From JAUIAS01 sp030425395 (GTDB lineage Bacteria > Pseudomonadota > Alphaproteobacteria > Rhodobacterales > Rhodobacteraceae): 64,000 nt of DNA. Shown one piece after another: positions 26,589 to 35,815 of this stretch. The DNA lies in contig CP121336.1 in assembly GCA_043553855.1 (NCBI GenBank), forward strand, positions 3,720,001 to 3,784,000, in the 5' to 3' direction. How positions within the stretch are numbered: the first letter of the stretch is position 1; every line of letters starts with the position of its first letter. The notes beneath the pieces are model-generated. The model was given only the letters and a program-made list of their open reading frames with translations. It was not told where the DNA came from and searched no databases. Position numbers and translations under genes: made by a program.

Positions 26589-26907
26589 CGGGGCGCGGTC
26601 TTCTTTCGCAAGGTGGCAGGTTCGGAGCGGGGACGGCAGGGCGCGTGGTCCGAAGCGAATGCCAAAGAGAATTTACTTATATTGTGAACTATAAATCGCG
26701 CGAATGGAAAAGTGCAGCCATGTCGGATGCCTTTTTTGACAAAGGCCCGGAATTTATCAGACGGAATTTATCTGACGGGACTTATCTGACAGGGCCGCAT
26801 TTGGCAGGGGCAGGCAGGGGCACAACCATGGGGCCGGCAACGTCCCGCAAGCATGGATTGGAACCCGCGCATACCGTCAGCCCTTGCGAGGCGAACAAAG
26901 GGTCTGG
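26589..26907. other. Intergenic region upstream of the membrane protein gene
   Basis: Between two leftward genes. It holds an AT-rich segment near 26668-26695, which could be the promoter of the membrane-protein gene, and three tandem repeats at 26749-26790. No convincing gene is present; a short rightward frame across it has a repeat period of 14 that does not keep codon phase. Confidence 0.45.
26749..26790. repeat. Three tandem 14-base repeats, consensus GGAATTTATCTGAC
   Basis: Units at 26749-26762, 26763-26776 and 26777-26790 differ at one to three positions (A/T at position 11 of the first unit, GGGAC for GGAAT in the third). The period is not a multiple of three, so it is not protein coding. 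The repeats lie 160 bases upstream of the membrane protein start codon and could be iterated binding sites for a regulator. Confidence 0.7.
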
Positions 26908-28407
26908 CTAGGCGAAATCATCGCCCGCCCGTCCCGAAAAACGCAGCGGATAGCTGGGCGTGAAAATGTCCTCCAAAGGCGGATGACCAAAGGTGCGATC
27001 GGGGTATTGCGCCACCATGCCATCAAACTGGTCCTGCGCGCGGCGCTGCATGGCCGCATGATCAACACCCGGAATGACGCCATCACGCATCACGATACGA
27101 CCGTCGATCACCACCGTGCGCACATCACGTCCCGACCCGTTGAGAAGGATCGTCTGGATCGGGTCGATCCGCTGACCCATCGCCGGAGCGTCCAGCCCGA
27201 TCACAGTGATATCGGCCCGTGCGCCCGCGCATAGCCTGCCAAGATCGTCCCGCCCAAGGGCCCGCGCACCACCCAGCGTGGCCGCATCATACATGTCGGC
27301 CGCCAATACGGCCTGCGGGTCCGTCTCGACGATCCGGGCCGCCAGTAGGCCGGTCTGCATGTTGGCGATCATGTCGGGGGGATGGGTGTCGGTCCCCATA
27401 CCGATGGTCATACCCGCCGCACGATACGCTCCAAACGATCGCAACGGGGCCCCGCCACGCGCCATCACCAAGGGGCAATGCGCCAGCGCGGCACCGCTGT
27501 CTGCCAGAATATCGAGGTCGGGTGCATCGTGGGTAATGCCATTGGCCCCGGAGATATGGGTCAAATGTGGGAGGATCGCACGTGGCGACAGAAATCCCAG
27601 ATCACGCAGCCATTCCGGCGGGCTTTTGCCGTACATGCGAAGAACGCTGTTGTATTCTAGGGCCGACTGACAGCAATGCAGCCGGATCGGAATATCGAGG
27701 TCGCGTGACGCTTCTGCGCTGGCTCGCAGCAAGTCGGCGGTGCAGGTTTCGATCCGGTCAGGGGCAAGCATGGTCCGGATCAGCCCGTCGCAGCGGCCTT
27801 CATAGGTCTGTGCAAACCGGCGAGCCTGTTCAAGGCCAGCCATCCCGCGCGCTTCGTCAAAGTGAAAGGCGATCTCGCCGGTTTTCGATACATAGGTGTT
27901 GCCGCTGCGATAGGCCGGACCAAGATAGACACGCAGCCCCAGATCCTGCGCCGCTTGCGCCGCACCTTCGAATTCGTCCCATGTCTCGCCCCATTCGCGA
28001 TAGAACAGCGAAGCGATCGGCAGGGCGGTGGTGATCCCGTTGGCGATCAGTCGCGAAAAGGCATAGCGCTTTTGCCAGCGCAATTGTTCGGGCGAATACA
28101 TCTCGCGCGGGCCTGCCTGCATATAACTGTGCGGCCAGACGCGTCCTTTCTTCCATGCGGGTTGATTGTCCAGCGCAAGGATCGTGGTGTCGAGATCGGC
28201 CAAAGCATCCAGATCAACAAACCCCGGCCCAAGAAGTGCGTCACCGCAATCAATGCGCTGCGCCACGTCACTGTCAAAGCCATGCCCGACAAAGATGATG
28301 GCACCGTTCTCAAAAACGACCTCACCGTCAGGCAGCAGTATGTGGTGCCCGGCATCATGTCCGACGACCCAGCGGGCCGTCATCAGAACACGGCCTGTTT
28401 CCCTCAT
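26908..28407 (-). CDS. Amidohydrolase superfamily protein with an altered HxH motif
   Basis: A 499-residue amidohydrolase related to the chlorohydrolase/SAH-deaminase group. Late metal motifs are visible: IRLHCCQS (about residue 235), LPHLTHISGANG, and GMGTDTHPPDM with the barrel Asp. However, the first metal motif, normally PGFVDxHxH, reads PGFVDLDALADLD, with Asp65 and Asp67 where two His are expected. ATG 28407 overlaps the end of the second amidohydrolase gene (ATGA). It is the last gene of the importer operon. It probably hydrolyses a C-N bond of the imported compound; the odd metal site leaves its activity uncertain. Confidence 0.8.
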   Translation of the reverse strand: MRETGRVLMTARWVVGHDAGHHILLPDGEVVFENGAIIFVGHGFDSDVAQRIDCGDALLGPGFVDLDALADLDTTILALDNQPAWKKGRVWPHSYMQAGPREMYSPEQLRWQKRYAFSRLIANGITTALPIASLFYREWGETWDEFEGAAQAAQDLGLRVYLGPAYRSGNTYVSKTGEIAFHFDEARGMAGLEQARRFAQTYEGRCDGLIRTMLAPDRIETCTADLLRASAEASRDLDIPIRLHCCQSALEYNSVLRMYGKSPPEWLRDLGFLSPRAILPHLTHISGANGITHDAPDLDILADSGAALAHCPLVMARGGAPLRSFGAYRAAGMTIGMGTDTHPPDMIANMQTGLLAARIVETDPQAVLAADMYDAATLGGARALGRDDLGRLCAGARADITVIGLDAPAMGQRIDPIQTILLNGSGRDVRTVVIDGRIVMRDGVIPGVDHAAMQRRAQDQFDGMVAQYPDRTFGHPPLEDIFTPSYPLRFSGRAGDDFA

Positions 28408-29606
28408 GGGGCGGCCATCCCGGCGCGCCCGTCGCGGGCAACCACACGGCCCCCCTTGAGCACGAGTTTGCGCGGCGGATAGGACACCACGGCATGGGCC
28501 ACGGTTTCGGCGTCGACCAGCACCAGATCGGCGCGGCAGCCAGTCGTTAATCCATAATCCGCGAGCGCCATGACCTCGGCTCCGGCATAGGTGCAACACC
28601 GCAGTGCGTGGTCTACATCCTCGTCCCGGCGCAAGTTGTTGCGCAGGCCCAGATGCATCGCCCGTTCCAGCATATCGCCATTTCCATAAGGTCCCCAACA
28701 ATCGCGAATACCGTCCGACCCGGCGCATAGCGTAACGCCCGCCGCGCGGAGGTCCCCGGCCGAGGGAACCGGCCGATAGGGGGTCGCAACGGTGGCGATG
28801 TGGATGCGCGCCTCAGCCAGAGCGGCGATCAACGCCCGCGCCCGGTCCCTGTCCGGCATACCCAGACAGAACGCGTGGCTGATCGTGACCTGTCCCTGCA
28901 TCCCATGGGCGCGAACCCGCTCGAGGATCAGTTCCATGGAAAACGCGCCCAGTTCATCGGGTTCGTGCAGGTGAATGTCGATGGGTTTTGCGTGCCGTTC
29001 GGCCAATCCAAAAACCGCGTCCAGATGGCCCTTGGGATCGCGATCCATGCTGCAGGGATCCAACCCGCCCACGACGTCCGCGCCTTGGGTCAGCGCCTCT
29101 TGCATCAAGTCGAGCGTGCCGGGCCGTTTCAGCAGGCCCGATTGGGGAAAGGCTACGATCTGTATGTCGATCTGATCTGCCAGATCGGCGCGTGTTTGCG
29201 CGACGCCCTCGAACCCTGCCAGCCCCCAGTCGGTATCTATATCGACATGGCTGCGGATCGCGGTGGACCCGTGGCCAAGGCTCAGCAACGCTTGCCGCAA
29301 CGACTGGCGATGGGGATCGACGTCCCATTCCGCGCGCAACCGTCGTTCGGTGTCGATCTTGTCGCCAAGCGCCGGTCCGGCCTGATTGGGCCGCCAGCCC
29401 ATGCCCCACAGCGTCTTGTCCAGATGGGTGTGCGCTTCGACCAGACCGGGCAGCACAATGGCCCCGGCACCGTCGATCATGTCGGCCTCCGCCGGAGCGA
29501 TTTGTCCCGGCGATATTGCGGCGATGTGCCCGTCTCTGATCAGGATGTCTGTCAACTCCGCCCCCCACGGGCGAACATCGCGCAGAAGGACGCATTCCGT
29601 GGTCAT
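28404..29606 (-). CDS. Amidohydrolase, cytosine deaminase-like
   Basis: A 400-residue amidohydrolase with the cytosine deaminase signatures: EAHTHLDKTLWG (HxH, about residues 59-70), IRSHVDID, DIHLHEPDE, SHAFCLG and GSDGIRDCWGPYGNGDM, whose Asp activates water. Members hydrolyse exocyclic or ring C-N bonds (cytosine, isocytosine, N-isopropylammelide-like triazines, hydantoin-type rings). Start ATG 29606 has GAGGG upstream; the adjacent ATG 29609 is equally possible. It follows the flavin reductase-like gene by about 10 bases and overlaps the next amidohydrolase by ATGA, so the two are coupled and may act in sequence. Confidence 0.87.
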   Translation of the reverse strand: MTTECVLLRDVRPWGAELTDILIRDGHIAAISPGQIAPAEADMIDGAGAIVLPGLVEAHTHLDKTLWGMGWRPNQAGPALGDKIDTERRLRAEWDVDPHRQSLRQALLSLGHGSTAIRSHVDIDTDWGLAGFEGVAQTRADLADQIDIQIVAFPQSGLLKRPGTLDLMQEALTQGADVVGGLDPCSMDRDPKGHLDAVFGLAERHAKPIDIHLHEPDELGAFSMELILERVRAHGMQGQVTISHAFCLGMPDRDRARALIAALAEARIHIATVATPYRPVPSAGDLRAAGVTLCAGSDGIRDCWGPYGNGDMLERAMHLGLRNNLRRDEDVDHALRCCTYAGAEVMALADYGLTTGCRADLVLVDAETVAHAVVSYPPRKLVLKGGRVVARDGRAGMAAP

Positions 29607-29616
29607 CATAGTGCCC

Positions 29617-30240
29617 TCATGATCGGCCACGGGTCTTGATATCTTGCGTTTCGGACAAGACAAATTGTTGATCCGAAACGATATAATTATCAGCGTGCAA
29701 CCGAGCAACCGGCTGATAGGCGCCCTCGCGCAAGTAGCGGCCCTGATCATCCAGACAGCCGTCGCGCACATGCATCTGAACCACTTCGCCCAGAACGATC
29801 ACCCGGCGCGGAAACTCGATCAGTCGTTCCACCCGGCATTCCATCGAAGCGGGTGCCTCAGCCACGCGGGGCGGTGCGATCTTGTGCGACGGGGCGTGGT
29901 GCAAGCCGGTTATATCAATTTCGTCCACCGCTTCGTCAAAGGCACAGCCGCAATCAACCATTTGCTGCGCTATCGCCATATCGCACATATTGACCACGAA
30001 TTCGCCGTCCCGCCTGATATTGCGCATGGTGTCCTTTTCGGTGCCATCCGGGCGCGCCTGAATTCCAAGGATCACGATGGGGGGATCCTGGGAAAAGACG
30101 TTGAAAAAGCTCATCGGGGCGGCATTGGGCACACCGTCGGGACCACAGGTGGACACCAACGCGATGGGGCGCGGCGCAACAAAGCTGCAAAGCAGCCGGT
30201 ATCTGTCCTGCGCGGGCAGGGTTTGAAAATCGAAATCCAT
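29617..30240 (-). CDS. Flavin reductase-like FMN-binding split-barrel protein
   Basis: A 207-residue protein of the flavin reductase-like/DIM6-NTAB type. It has YRLLCSFVAPRPIALVST, APMSFFNVFSQDPP and the following TxxNIRRxGEFVVNM block, which in relatives binds FMN. Such proteins either reduce flavin for a partner monooxygenase or act as FMN-dependent esterases/oxidoreductases. No partner oxygenase is in this operon. It lies 31 bases downstream of the ABC transporter ATPase gene and 10 bases upstream of the amidohydrolase pair, so it belongs to the same leftward operon. Confidence 0.82.
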   Translation of the reverse strand: MDFDFQTLPAQDRYRLLCSFVAPRPIALVSTCGPDGVPNAAPMSFFNVFSQDPPIVILGIQARPDGTEKDTMRNIRRDGEFVVNMCDMAIAQQMVDCGCAFDEAVDEIDITGLHHAPSHKIAPPRVAEAPASMECRVERLIEFPRRVIVLGEVVQMHVRDGCLDDQGRYLREGAYQPVARLHADNYIVSDQQFVLSETQDIKTRGRS

Positions 30241-30271
30241 CTCTGACGTCCTCCTTGACAGGATCGCCGGG

Positions 30272-31255
30272 TCAGCCCTTTTCCCGCAGAAGGCAGGCCA
30301 CCGACTGGCCGTCCGCGATGGGCTTCAGCTCGGGTTCAATCTGCGAACAGCGGGCTTCGGCCACCGGACAGCGCGATGCGAACCGGCATCCCGGCGGCAT
30401 GTTCAGCGGATCGGGCGGATCGCCGGGGATCAGGATGCGCTTGGTTTCCTCGCGACGACGCGCATCGACCGAGGGCACTGCCGACAACAGCGCGGCGGTA
30501 TAGGGATGGCTCGGGTTGGCAAACAGCGAGATACGGTCGGCATGTTCGACAATCTTGCCCATATACATCACCGCGACGCTGTCGCACATGTGCTGCACCA
30601 CGCCCAGATCGTGGCTGATGAACAGATAGGTCAGCCCGAAATCCGCCTGAAGCCGTCTCAGCAGGTTGAGAATCTGCGCCTGCACCGCCACATCCAGCGC
30701 GCTGACCGGTTCGTCGCAAATAATAACTTCCGGACGCGTGGACAGGGCGCGGGCAATTCCTATCCTCTGGCGTTGACCACCGGAAAACTGGTGTGGAAAC
30801 AGTCGCTTCTGCTCGGGTCTTAAACCAACGGCGGCGAAAAGTTCGTCAACGATCACGTCTTTTTCCGCAGACGTCTTGTCTGTCAGGCTGTCGAGAGGTT
30901 CGCGCACGATATCTTCGGCCCGCTGACGCGGATTGAGCGAGGAGTAGGGATCCTGAAAGATCACCTGCACCTTGCGCCGCATCGCCTTGAGATCGTCTTG
31001 CGAAAGCGGCAGGATATCCTTGCCTTCAAGGCGAACTTCGCCGGTGGTTTCCCCCGCGGCCAAACGCGCGATGGCCAGCGCGGCGGTGGTTTTGCCCGAT
31101 CCGCTTTCGCCCACGATGGCCAGCGTTTCGCCCTTCTTGACGGTGAAATTCACCGAATCCACCGCAGTGAGATAGGTCTTGGCACCAAAGGCCCCGCCTG
31201 ATTTGCGCAGGGGAAAGCGCACTGACAGATTTTCGATTTCCAGAAGCTCCGACAT
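30272..31255 (-). CDS. Dipeptide/oligopeptide-type ABC transporter ATPase (DppF/OppF-like)
   Basis: A 327-residue ATPase: Walker A GESGSGKTT (residues 46-54), Q-loop IFQDPYSSLNPRQ, signature FSGGQRQRIGIAR, Walker B VIICDEP, D-loop SALDVAVQAQ and switch FISHDLGVV. The C-terminal oligopeptide extension has PPGCRFASRCPVAEARC with conserved cysteines. It pairs with the DppD-like ATPase encoded upstream (1-base overlap) to drive the two permeases. In this operon the cargo is probably the substrate of the amidohydrolases rather than a general peptide. Confidence 0.93.
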   Translation of the reverse strand: MSELLEIENLSVRFPLRKSGGAFGAKTYLTAVDSVNFTVKKGETLAIVGESGSGKTTAALAIARLAAGETTGEVRLEGKDILPLSQDDLKAMRRKVQVIFQDPYSSLNPRQRAEDIVREPLDSLTDKTSAEKDVIVDELFAAVGLRPEQKRLFPHQFSGGQRQRIGIARALSTRPEVIICDEPVSALDVAVQAQILNLLRRLQADFGLTYLFISHDLGVVQHMCDSVAVMYMGKIVEHADRISLFANPSHPYTAALLSAVPSVDARRREETKRILIPGDPPDPLNMPPGCRFASRCPVAEARCSQIEPELKPIADGQSVACLLREKG

Positions 31256-32241
31256 CACACTTCCTCCGCGCGCCAGCAAGCCGCGCTTTGACCGTTGGGA
31301 AAATCAACCTCGGGCGGACGCGCCCCAAGGCATTGATCGGTGACCATGGAACAGCGTTCCGAGAACAGGCATTTATCCTGCCCGAACGATCCGAGCCCCG
31401 GCACGATCCCCGTGATTTCGGTCAGTTCTTCGCGTTCGAACGCTGGGTCGGCCATGATATGCGGCACGCAGGAAATCAACCCCTTGGTATAGGGGTGACG
31501 GGCGTGTTCGATGATCTGTTGAACCGGGCCTTCCTCGGCCTTGCGTCCTGCATACATCACGATCATGCGTTCCGCCATTTCCGCCACGGCTCCCATGTCA
31601 TGGGTGATCATGATGATGGATGTGCCGGTCTGTTCGCGCAAATCGCGCAGCAGGTCGAAAATCTGGGCCTGCACCGTCACATCCAGCGCGGTGGTCGGTT
31701 CATCCGCGATCAGGATCTTGGGCTTGCAAGCCAGCGCGATGGCGATCATCACGCGCTGACGCTGACCGCCCGACATCTGGAACGGATAGTCGTCCACCCG
31801 GCTTTGCGGGTTGGGGATGCGCACCGCGTCCAGCAATTCGATGGCCGCCTTGTGGGCCGCGGGTTTGCTCAGGTTCTGGTGTTCGCGCAGCACCTCGGCG
31901 ATCTGTTCGCCCACGGTATAAACCGGGTTCAGCGATGTCATCGGTTCCTGAAAAATCATCGAGATTTCGTTGCCGCGCAAATCCCGCAGACGTGACTCCG
32001 AGGCTTGCGTCAGGTCTTCGCCGTCAAAGATGATCTTGCCCGATGCGATGCGCCCGATGCCTTCCGGCAGCAGCCCCATCAACGCCAGCGCGGTCATCGA
32101 CTTGCCGCACCCGGATTCCCCCACAAACGAAATGCTTTCGTTGCGCCCCAGCTCAAAGTTCAGGTTGTCGATCACCGGGGCCACGCCTGCGCGGGTCTTG
32201 AGTTCGATGCGCAGGTTTTCGACTTTCAGCAGCGGCTCCAT
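31255..32241 (-). CDS. Dipeptide/oligopeptide-type ABC transporter ATPase (DppD/OppD-like)
   Basis: A 328-residue ATPase: Walker A GESGCGKSM (residues 41-49), Q-loop IFQEPMTSLNP, signature MSGGQRQRVMIAIA, Walker B ILIADEP, TALDVTVQAQ and ITHDMGAVAE, and the C-terminal segment with CLFSERCSMVTDQC typical of OppD/DppD. Its start overlaps the stop of the permease gene by 1 base. The tight overlaps of all four transporter core genes indicate coupled translation and a fixed complex. Confidence 0.93.
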   Translation of the reverse strand: MEPLLKVENLRIELKTRAGVAPVIDNLNFELGRNESISFVGESGCGKSMTALALMGLLPEGIGRIASGKIIFDGEDLTQASESRLRDLRGNEISMIFQEPMTSLNPVYTVGEQIAEVLREHQNLSKPAAHKAAIELLDAVRIPNPQSRVDDYPFQMSGGQRQRVMIAIALACKPKILIADEPTTALDVTVQAQIFDLLRDLREQTGTSIIMITHDMGAVAEMAERMIVMYAGRKAEEGPVQQIIEHARHPYTKGLISCVPHIMADPAFEREELTEITGIVPGLGSFGQDKCLFSERCSMVTDQCLGARPPEVDFPNGQSAACWRAEEV

Positions 32242-33116
32242 CAGCGCTTCCTCAGTTTGGGGTTCAGCGCATCGTTCAACCCGTCCCCGACAAGGCTGAT
32301 CGCAAGAACAGTGATAAAGATGGCAAGGCCGGGAATGGTCACGGTAAAGCTGCTTTCAAGGATATATTGGCGGTTTGACCCGATGATCTGGCCCCAGCTG
32401 ATCACATTTGGATCGGTCAGACCGAGAAAGGACAGACCCGCCTCGAACAGGATGGCCGATCCGACCATCAGGGCGGATTGCACGATGATCGGGGGCAGGG
32501 CGTTTGGCAGGATCACCTTGAACATCAGCTTGGCGTTGGATGCCCCCGACGCGCGGCTGGCCATCACGTATTCCAGTTCGCGGATGCGCAGGAATTCAGA
32601 GCGGGTGATCCGGGCAACAGCGGTCCAGCTGACGATACCGATGGCAAGTGTGATCATCGGCAGACTGGCTCCGAACAGCGCCACGATCACCATCGAGAAC
32701 AGCAGCGTTGGCAGCACCTGGAAAAACTCGGTAAAGCGCATCAGGGCCTCTTCGACCATACCGCGATAAAATCCGGCCAGCGCCCCGATTGTGACCCCGA
32801 TCACCACCGTCACGATGGCCGCCGACAGCCCGATGATCAGCGTCACTCGCGAGCCGTGAATGATCTGCGCCAGCAGATCGCGCCCAAGGTAATCCGTGCC
32901 CAGTAAATACCCGTCGGTTCCCGGCGGTGTGAACGGTGCCCAGACCATTTCAAAGGGTTCGCCGGGATACAGGTAAGGTCCGAAAACGGCCCCCAGAATA
33001 ATGATGACCAGCAGAACCAGACCCAGCATCGCGGCGTGGTTGTGTTTGAACATGTCCCACGCTTCGGACAGCGGGGATTGCGCCTTGACCGGCGCTTGTG
33101 TCGCTTGATCGCTCAT
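32241..33116 (-). CDS. Dipeptide-type ABC transporter permease (DppC-like)
   Basis: A 291-residue permease with an N-terminal helix (about residues 30-50), a periplasmic loop containing GTDYLGRDLLAQIIHGSR, the typical DppC signature, then five more helices. The EAA loop is around YVMASRASGASNAKLMFKVI (about residues 195-214). ATG 33116 overlaps the end of the DppB-like gene. A longer upstream frame lies within that gene and is discounted. Confidence 0.92.
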   Translation of the reverse strand: MSDQATQAPVKAQSPLSEAWDMFKHNHAAMLGLVLLVIIILGAVFGPYLYPGEPFEMVWAPFTPPGTDGYLLGTDYLGRDLLAQIIHGSRVTLIIGLSAAIVTVVIGVTIGALAGFYRGMVEEALMRFTEFFQVLPTLLFSMVIVALFGASLPMITLAIGIVSWTAVARITRSEFLRIRELEYVMASRASGASNAKLMFKVILPNALPPIIVQSALMVGSAILFEAGLSFLGLTDPNVISWGQIIGSNRQYILESSFTVTIPGLAIFITVLAISLVGDGLNDALNPKLRKR

Positions 33117-34090
33117 CACCGACCTCTCATTCTTGGATCGACCGCGCGCAGCGCAAAGTCCGTCAACAGGTTCCCGATGACGACCATCAGCGCGGAAAAG
33201 AACAGGATGCCCAGAATGGTGGGCGTGTCGCGCGCAATGATCGACTGGAACGCCAGCGTGCCCAGACCGGGCCATGAGAACACGGTTTCAACCAGAACCG
33301 CCCCGGAAACCACGGCAGAAAACTGCAGACCCGCCAGCGTGATAACGGGCGAAAGCGCGTTCTTGAGCGCGTGTTTGTAAACAACCGACCGCGTGGACAG
33401 GCCCTTGGCCTTGGCGGTGCGGACATAGTCGCTCCCCAAGGTTTCCATCATCGTGGCGCGCGACAGGCGCGAATACAGGGCCAGAAAGATCGACGACAGA
33501 GCAATCACCGGCAGCACAAGGTGGCGCAGCACGTCGAACGTATGCACCCAGAAGCCCCCCTCGATCGTCACATCGCGCATCCCCGCCACGGGGAACCACT
33601 GGATATTCAGCGAAAATCCGATGAGCAGCAGAATCCCCGTCCAGAACACAGGGGCCGAATAGCCGAACAGGGCGAAAAAGGTCACGAAATGCGACAGGAT
33701 GCCATTGGGACGCCGGGCCGAGATCACGCCCAGCACCACACCAACGATCATCGCCAAAATCTGTGCAGAGAATACCAGCAAGAGCGTGGCGGGCAGGCGT
33801 TGAAGTATCAGCTCTGTCACTGGCATGGAATAGAAGAATGAATACCCCAGATCAAAGCTCAGAACCCGACCCATGTAGTTGAAAAGCTGGATAAGAAACG
33901 GCTGGTCCAACCCATAGTCGGCCCGGATTCGGTCCAGGATTTCTTCGTCGGCACCGCCCATGGATTGCGCGATTGTGTCGGCTACGTCTCCGGGGGCCAT
34001 ATGGATGAGCGTGAAGTTCAGGACCAGAACCGCCATCAACAGCGCAACGGCATAGGCAAGACGGGTCACGATAACGCGGATGATTTCCAA
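33116..34090 (-). CDS. Dipeptide-type ABC transporter permease (DppB-like)
   Basis: A 324-residue permease: a first helix in the N-terminal 25 residues, then a periplasmic domain with YGLDQPFLIQLFNYMG, and five further helices. The EAA loop is DYVRTAKAKGLSTRSVVYKH (about residues 217-236, typical of DppB), followed by NALSPVITLAGLQ. Translation starts at TTG 34090, supported by AAGGAG 9 bases ahead and absence of a better codon. A GC-rich stem-loop separates it from the highly expressed binding-protein gene upstream. Confidence 0.92.
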   Translation of the reverse strand: MEIIRVIVTRLAYAVALLMAVLVLNFTLIHMAPGDVADTIAQSMGGADEEILDRIRADYGLDQPFLIQLFNYMGRVLSFDLGYSFFYSMPVTELILQRLPATLLLVFSAQILAMIVGVVLGVISARRPNGILSHFVTFFALFGYSAPVFWTGILLLIGFSLNIQWFPVAGMRDVTIEGGFWVHTFDVLRHLVLPVIALSSIFLALYSRLSRATMMETLGSDYVRTAKAKGLSTRSVVYKHALKNALSPVITLAGLQFSAVVSGAVLVETVFSWPGLGTLAFQSIIARDTPTILGILFFSALMVVIGNLLTDFALRAVDPRMRGR

Positions 34091-34127
34091 CGCACGGCAC
34101 TCCTTTGGGGAAAGCGGGGGAAAGGAT

Positions 34128-34157
34128 GGGGCAGCCCGCCGCGCGGCGGGCCGCCCC
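34128..34157 (-). promoter_or_regulatory. Intercistronic stem-loop between binding-protein and permease genes
   Basis: GGGGC-A-GCCCGCC, a 4-base loop GCGC, and the complement GGCGGGC-C-GCCCC form a 13-base stem with one mismatch; its core is a perfect 16-base palindrome (34135-34150). No U tract follows on the minus strand. Such hairpins often cap the binding-protein message and lower expression of the downstream permeases. Confidence 0.5.
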
Positions 34158-34166
34158 GTGCTCAGG

Positions 34167-35735
34167 TCAGTCCTTGAGCCAGACCTTGTCCAGCGGGGAC
34201 GAGGTTGCCCAGATGCCGTTGGTCGGCGGGTTCTGGACCTTGTCGTTGTAGAACGTGTGCATCGGCACGGCGTTCAGGTAGTAGATTGGCACTTCCTTGT
34301 TCACGATCTCCTGGAACTCGGCGTAAAGCGCCTTGCGCTTGGTTTCGTCGTTTTCCTGCGCGGCCATAGCCAGCAGTTCATCGACGCGCGCATTCGAGTA
34401 ACCCTGCGTGTTGGACCACACACCCTTGGCGATGTTGTCCGACATATAGGTCCGGTTCACACCGATCACCGGGTCACCCCAGTTATAGACGCTGTCGAGG
34501 GACATATCGAAGTCCATGGTGCCCATGATCTTGGCCCAGCTCGGGAAATCCGGCGAGGATTCGATGGTCACGTTGATTCCGACCTTGGAAAGCGCCTGCT
34601 TGATGTACTCGGTCTGCGGCTTGTAACCGGGGAACGGCACCAGCTCGAGCGAGATGTCGAAACGCTTGCCGCCCTCCATCGGGAACCCGGCCTCGTCCAG
34701 CAGGGCATTGGCCTTGTCCAGATCAATGTCGTATGGGTTCACGTCGGGGTTGTAGAGCGGGCTGTCGGGGTGCACACCTGTGCGCGCATCCTTGGCCGTG
34801 CCGCGCATGACCGCCTTCATGATGAAGTTCTTGTCGATCGCATAGGCAATCGCCTGACGCACGCGTTCATCCTTGAGCGGACCGCGGGTCACGTTCATGG
34901 CAAGCCAGTCGATGGGACCGATGCCGCCGTATCCATCGTTCGAAACGTTCACGCCCTCAGCGGCACGCATCCGGTTCACGATTGTCGGCTGGTTTTCAAA
35001 GGCAGACAGGTGAACTTCGCCATTTTCAATGGCAATCGCACGGGATGCGCTGTCGGGGATAATGCGCACCACGATCCGGTCAAGATAGGGAAGGCCTTCT
35101 TCCCAATACCCGTCATGGCGTTCCATGATGACATGTTCGCCCGGCTTGAATTCAACCAGCTTGAACGGACCGGAGCCAACAACATCTTCGTTGTTGCGGG
35201 GATGGTTCTTGGGGTCCTGACCATCGCCATAAATATGTTCGGGGATGATCGACATAAGCTGACCCGACATCGCCAGCATCAAAGCGGGGTGCGGGTGGGC
35301 AAGGTTCAAAACGGCGGTGTGTTCATCGGGCGTATCCACCGACGTAACCGGCGCAAACATTGACTTGAACGGGTGGTATTCCTTGATCACCTTCACCGAA
35401 AACGCCACGTCAGAGGATTTGATCGGCTCCCCATCATGGAAAACGGCATTTTCCTGAAGGTTAAGTGTCACCTTCAAACCATCGTCGCTGACGCTCCAGC
35501 TCTTGGCCAGATAGGGCTGCGGATTCCAGCCGTCGTCATACCGCAGCGGTGCTGCAAACATTTGCGAGCCGACAAAGCCCGTGACAACACCCGACTGCAC
35601 CGCGGGGTTCAGAACCCGTGGCGTGCCGCCCATGACACCAACCAGTGTGCCTCCGACGTTCTGGGCCATAGCACCGGTCGCAAGCAAGGCCGCCGTGGCG
35701 GTTGCCGCAAACAGTCCCTTTACTACATGCTTCAC
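34167..35735 (-). CDS. Dipeptide-type ABC transporter substrate-binding protein (SBP family 5)
   Basis: A 522-residue periplasmic protein with a Sec signal peptide (hydrophobic residues 8-22, cleavage after AMA). The mature protein is an SBP_bac_5 member: PQPYLAKSWSVSDDGLKVTLNL, ENAVFHDGEPIKSSDV (about residue 95) and GSGPFKLVEFKPGE. The ligand pocket cannot be read from sequence alone. It heads the leftward operon with dppBCDF-like genes, the flavin reductase-like gene and two amidohydrolases. The preceding 80 bases down to the lysR stop would hold its promoter. Confidence 0.92.
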   Translation of the reverse strand: MKHVVKGLFAATATAALLATGAMAQNVGGTLVGVMGGTPRVLNPAVQSGVVTGFVGSQMFAAPLRYDDGWNPQPYLAKSWSVSDDGLKVTLNLQENAVFHDGEPIKSSDVAFSVKVIKEYHPFKSMFAPVTSVDTPDEHTAVLNLAHPHPALMLAMSGQLMSIIPEHIYGDGQDPKNHPRNNEDVVGSGPFKLVEFKPGEHVIMERHDGYWEEGLPYLDRIVVRIIPDSASRAIAIENGEVHLSAFENQPTIVNRMRAAEGVNVSNDGYGGIGPIDWLAMNVTRGPLKDERVRQAIAYAIDKNFIMKAVMRGTAKDARTGVHPDSPLYNPDVNPYDIDLDKANALLDEAGFPMEGGKRFDISLELVPFPGYKPQTEYIKQALSKVGINVTIESSPDFPSWAKIMGTMDFDMSLDSVYNWGDPVIGVNRTYMSDNIAKGVWSNTQGYSNARVDELLAMAAQENDETKRKALYAEFQEIVNKEVPIYYLNAVPMHTFYNDKVQNPPTNGIWATSSPLDKVWLKD

Positions 35736-35815
35736 TTTTCAATTCTCCCTGATGGTTTTGTTATGCAAAAAGCGTAGACCAGCTTATTTCCCGCAAAAAA
35801 CAGAATTAATACCTT

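Noticed and set aside
26645..26911. 88-codon rightward frame across the region with tandem repeats
   Set aside because: The 14-base repeats are out of codon phase and the predicted product has no motif.
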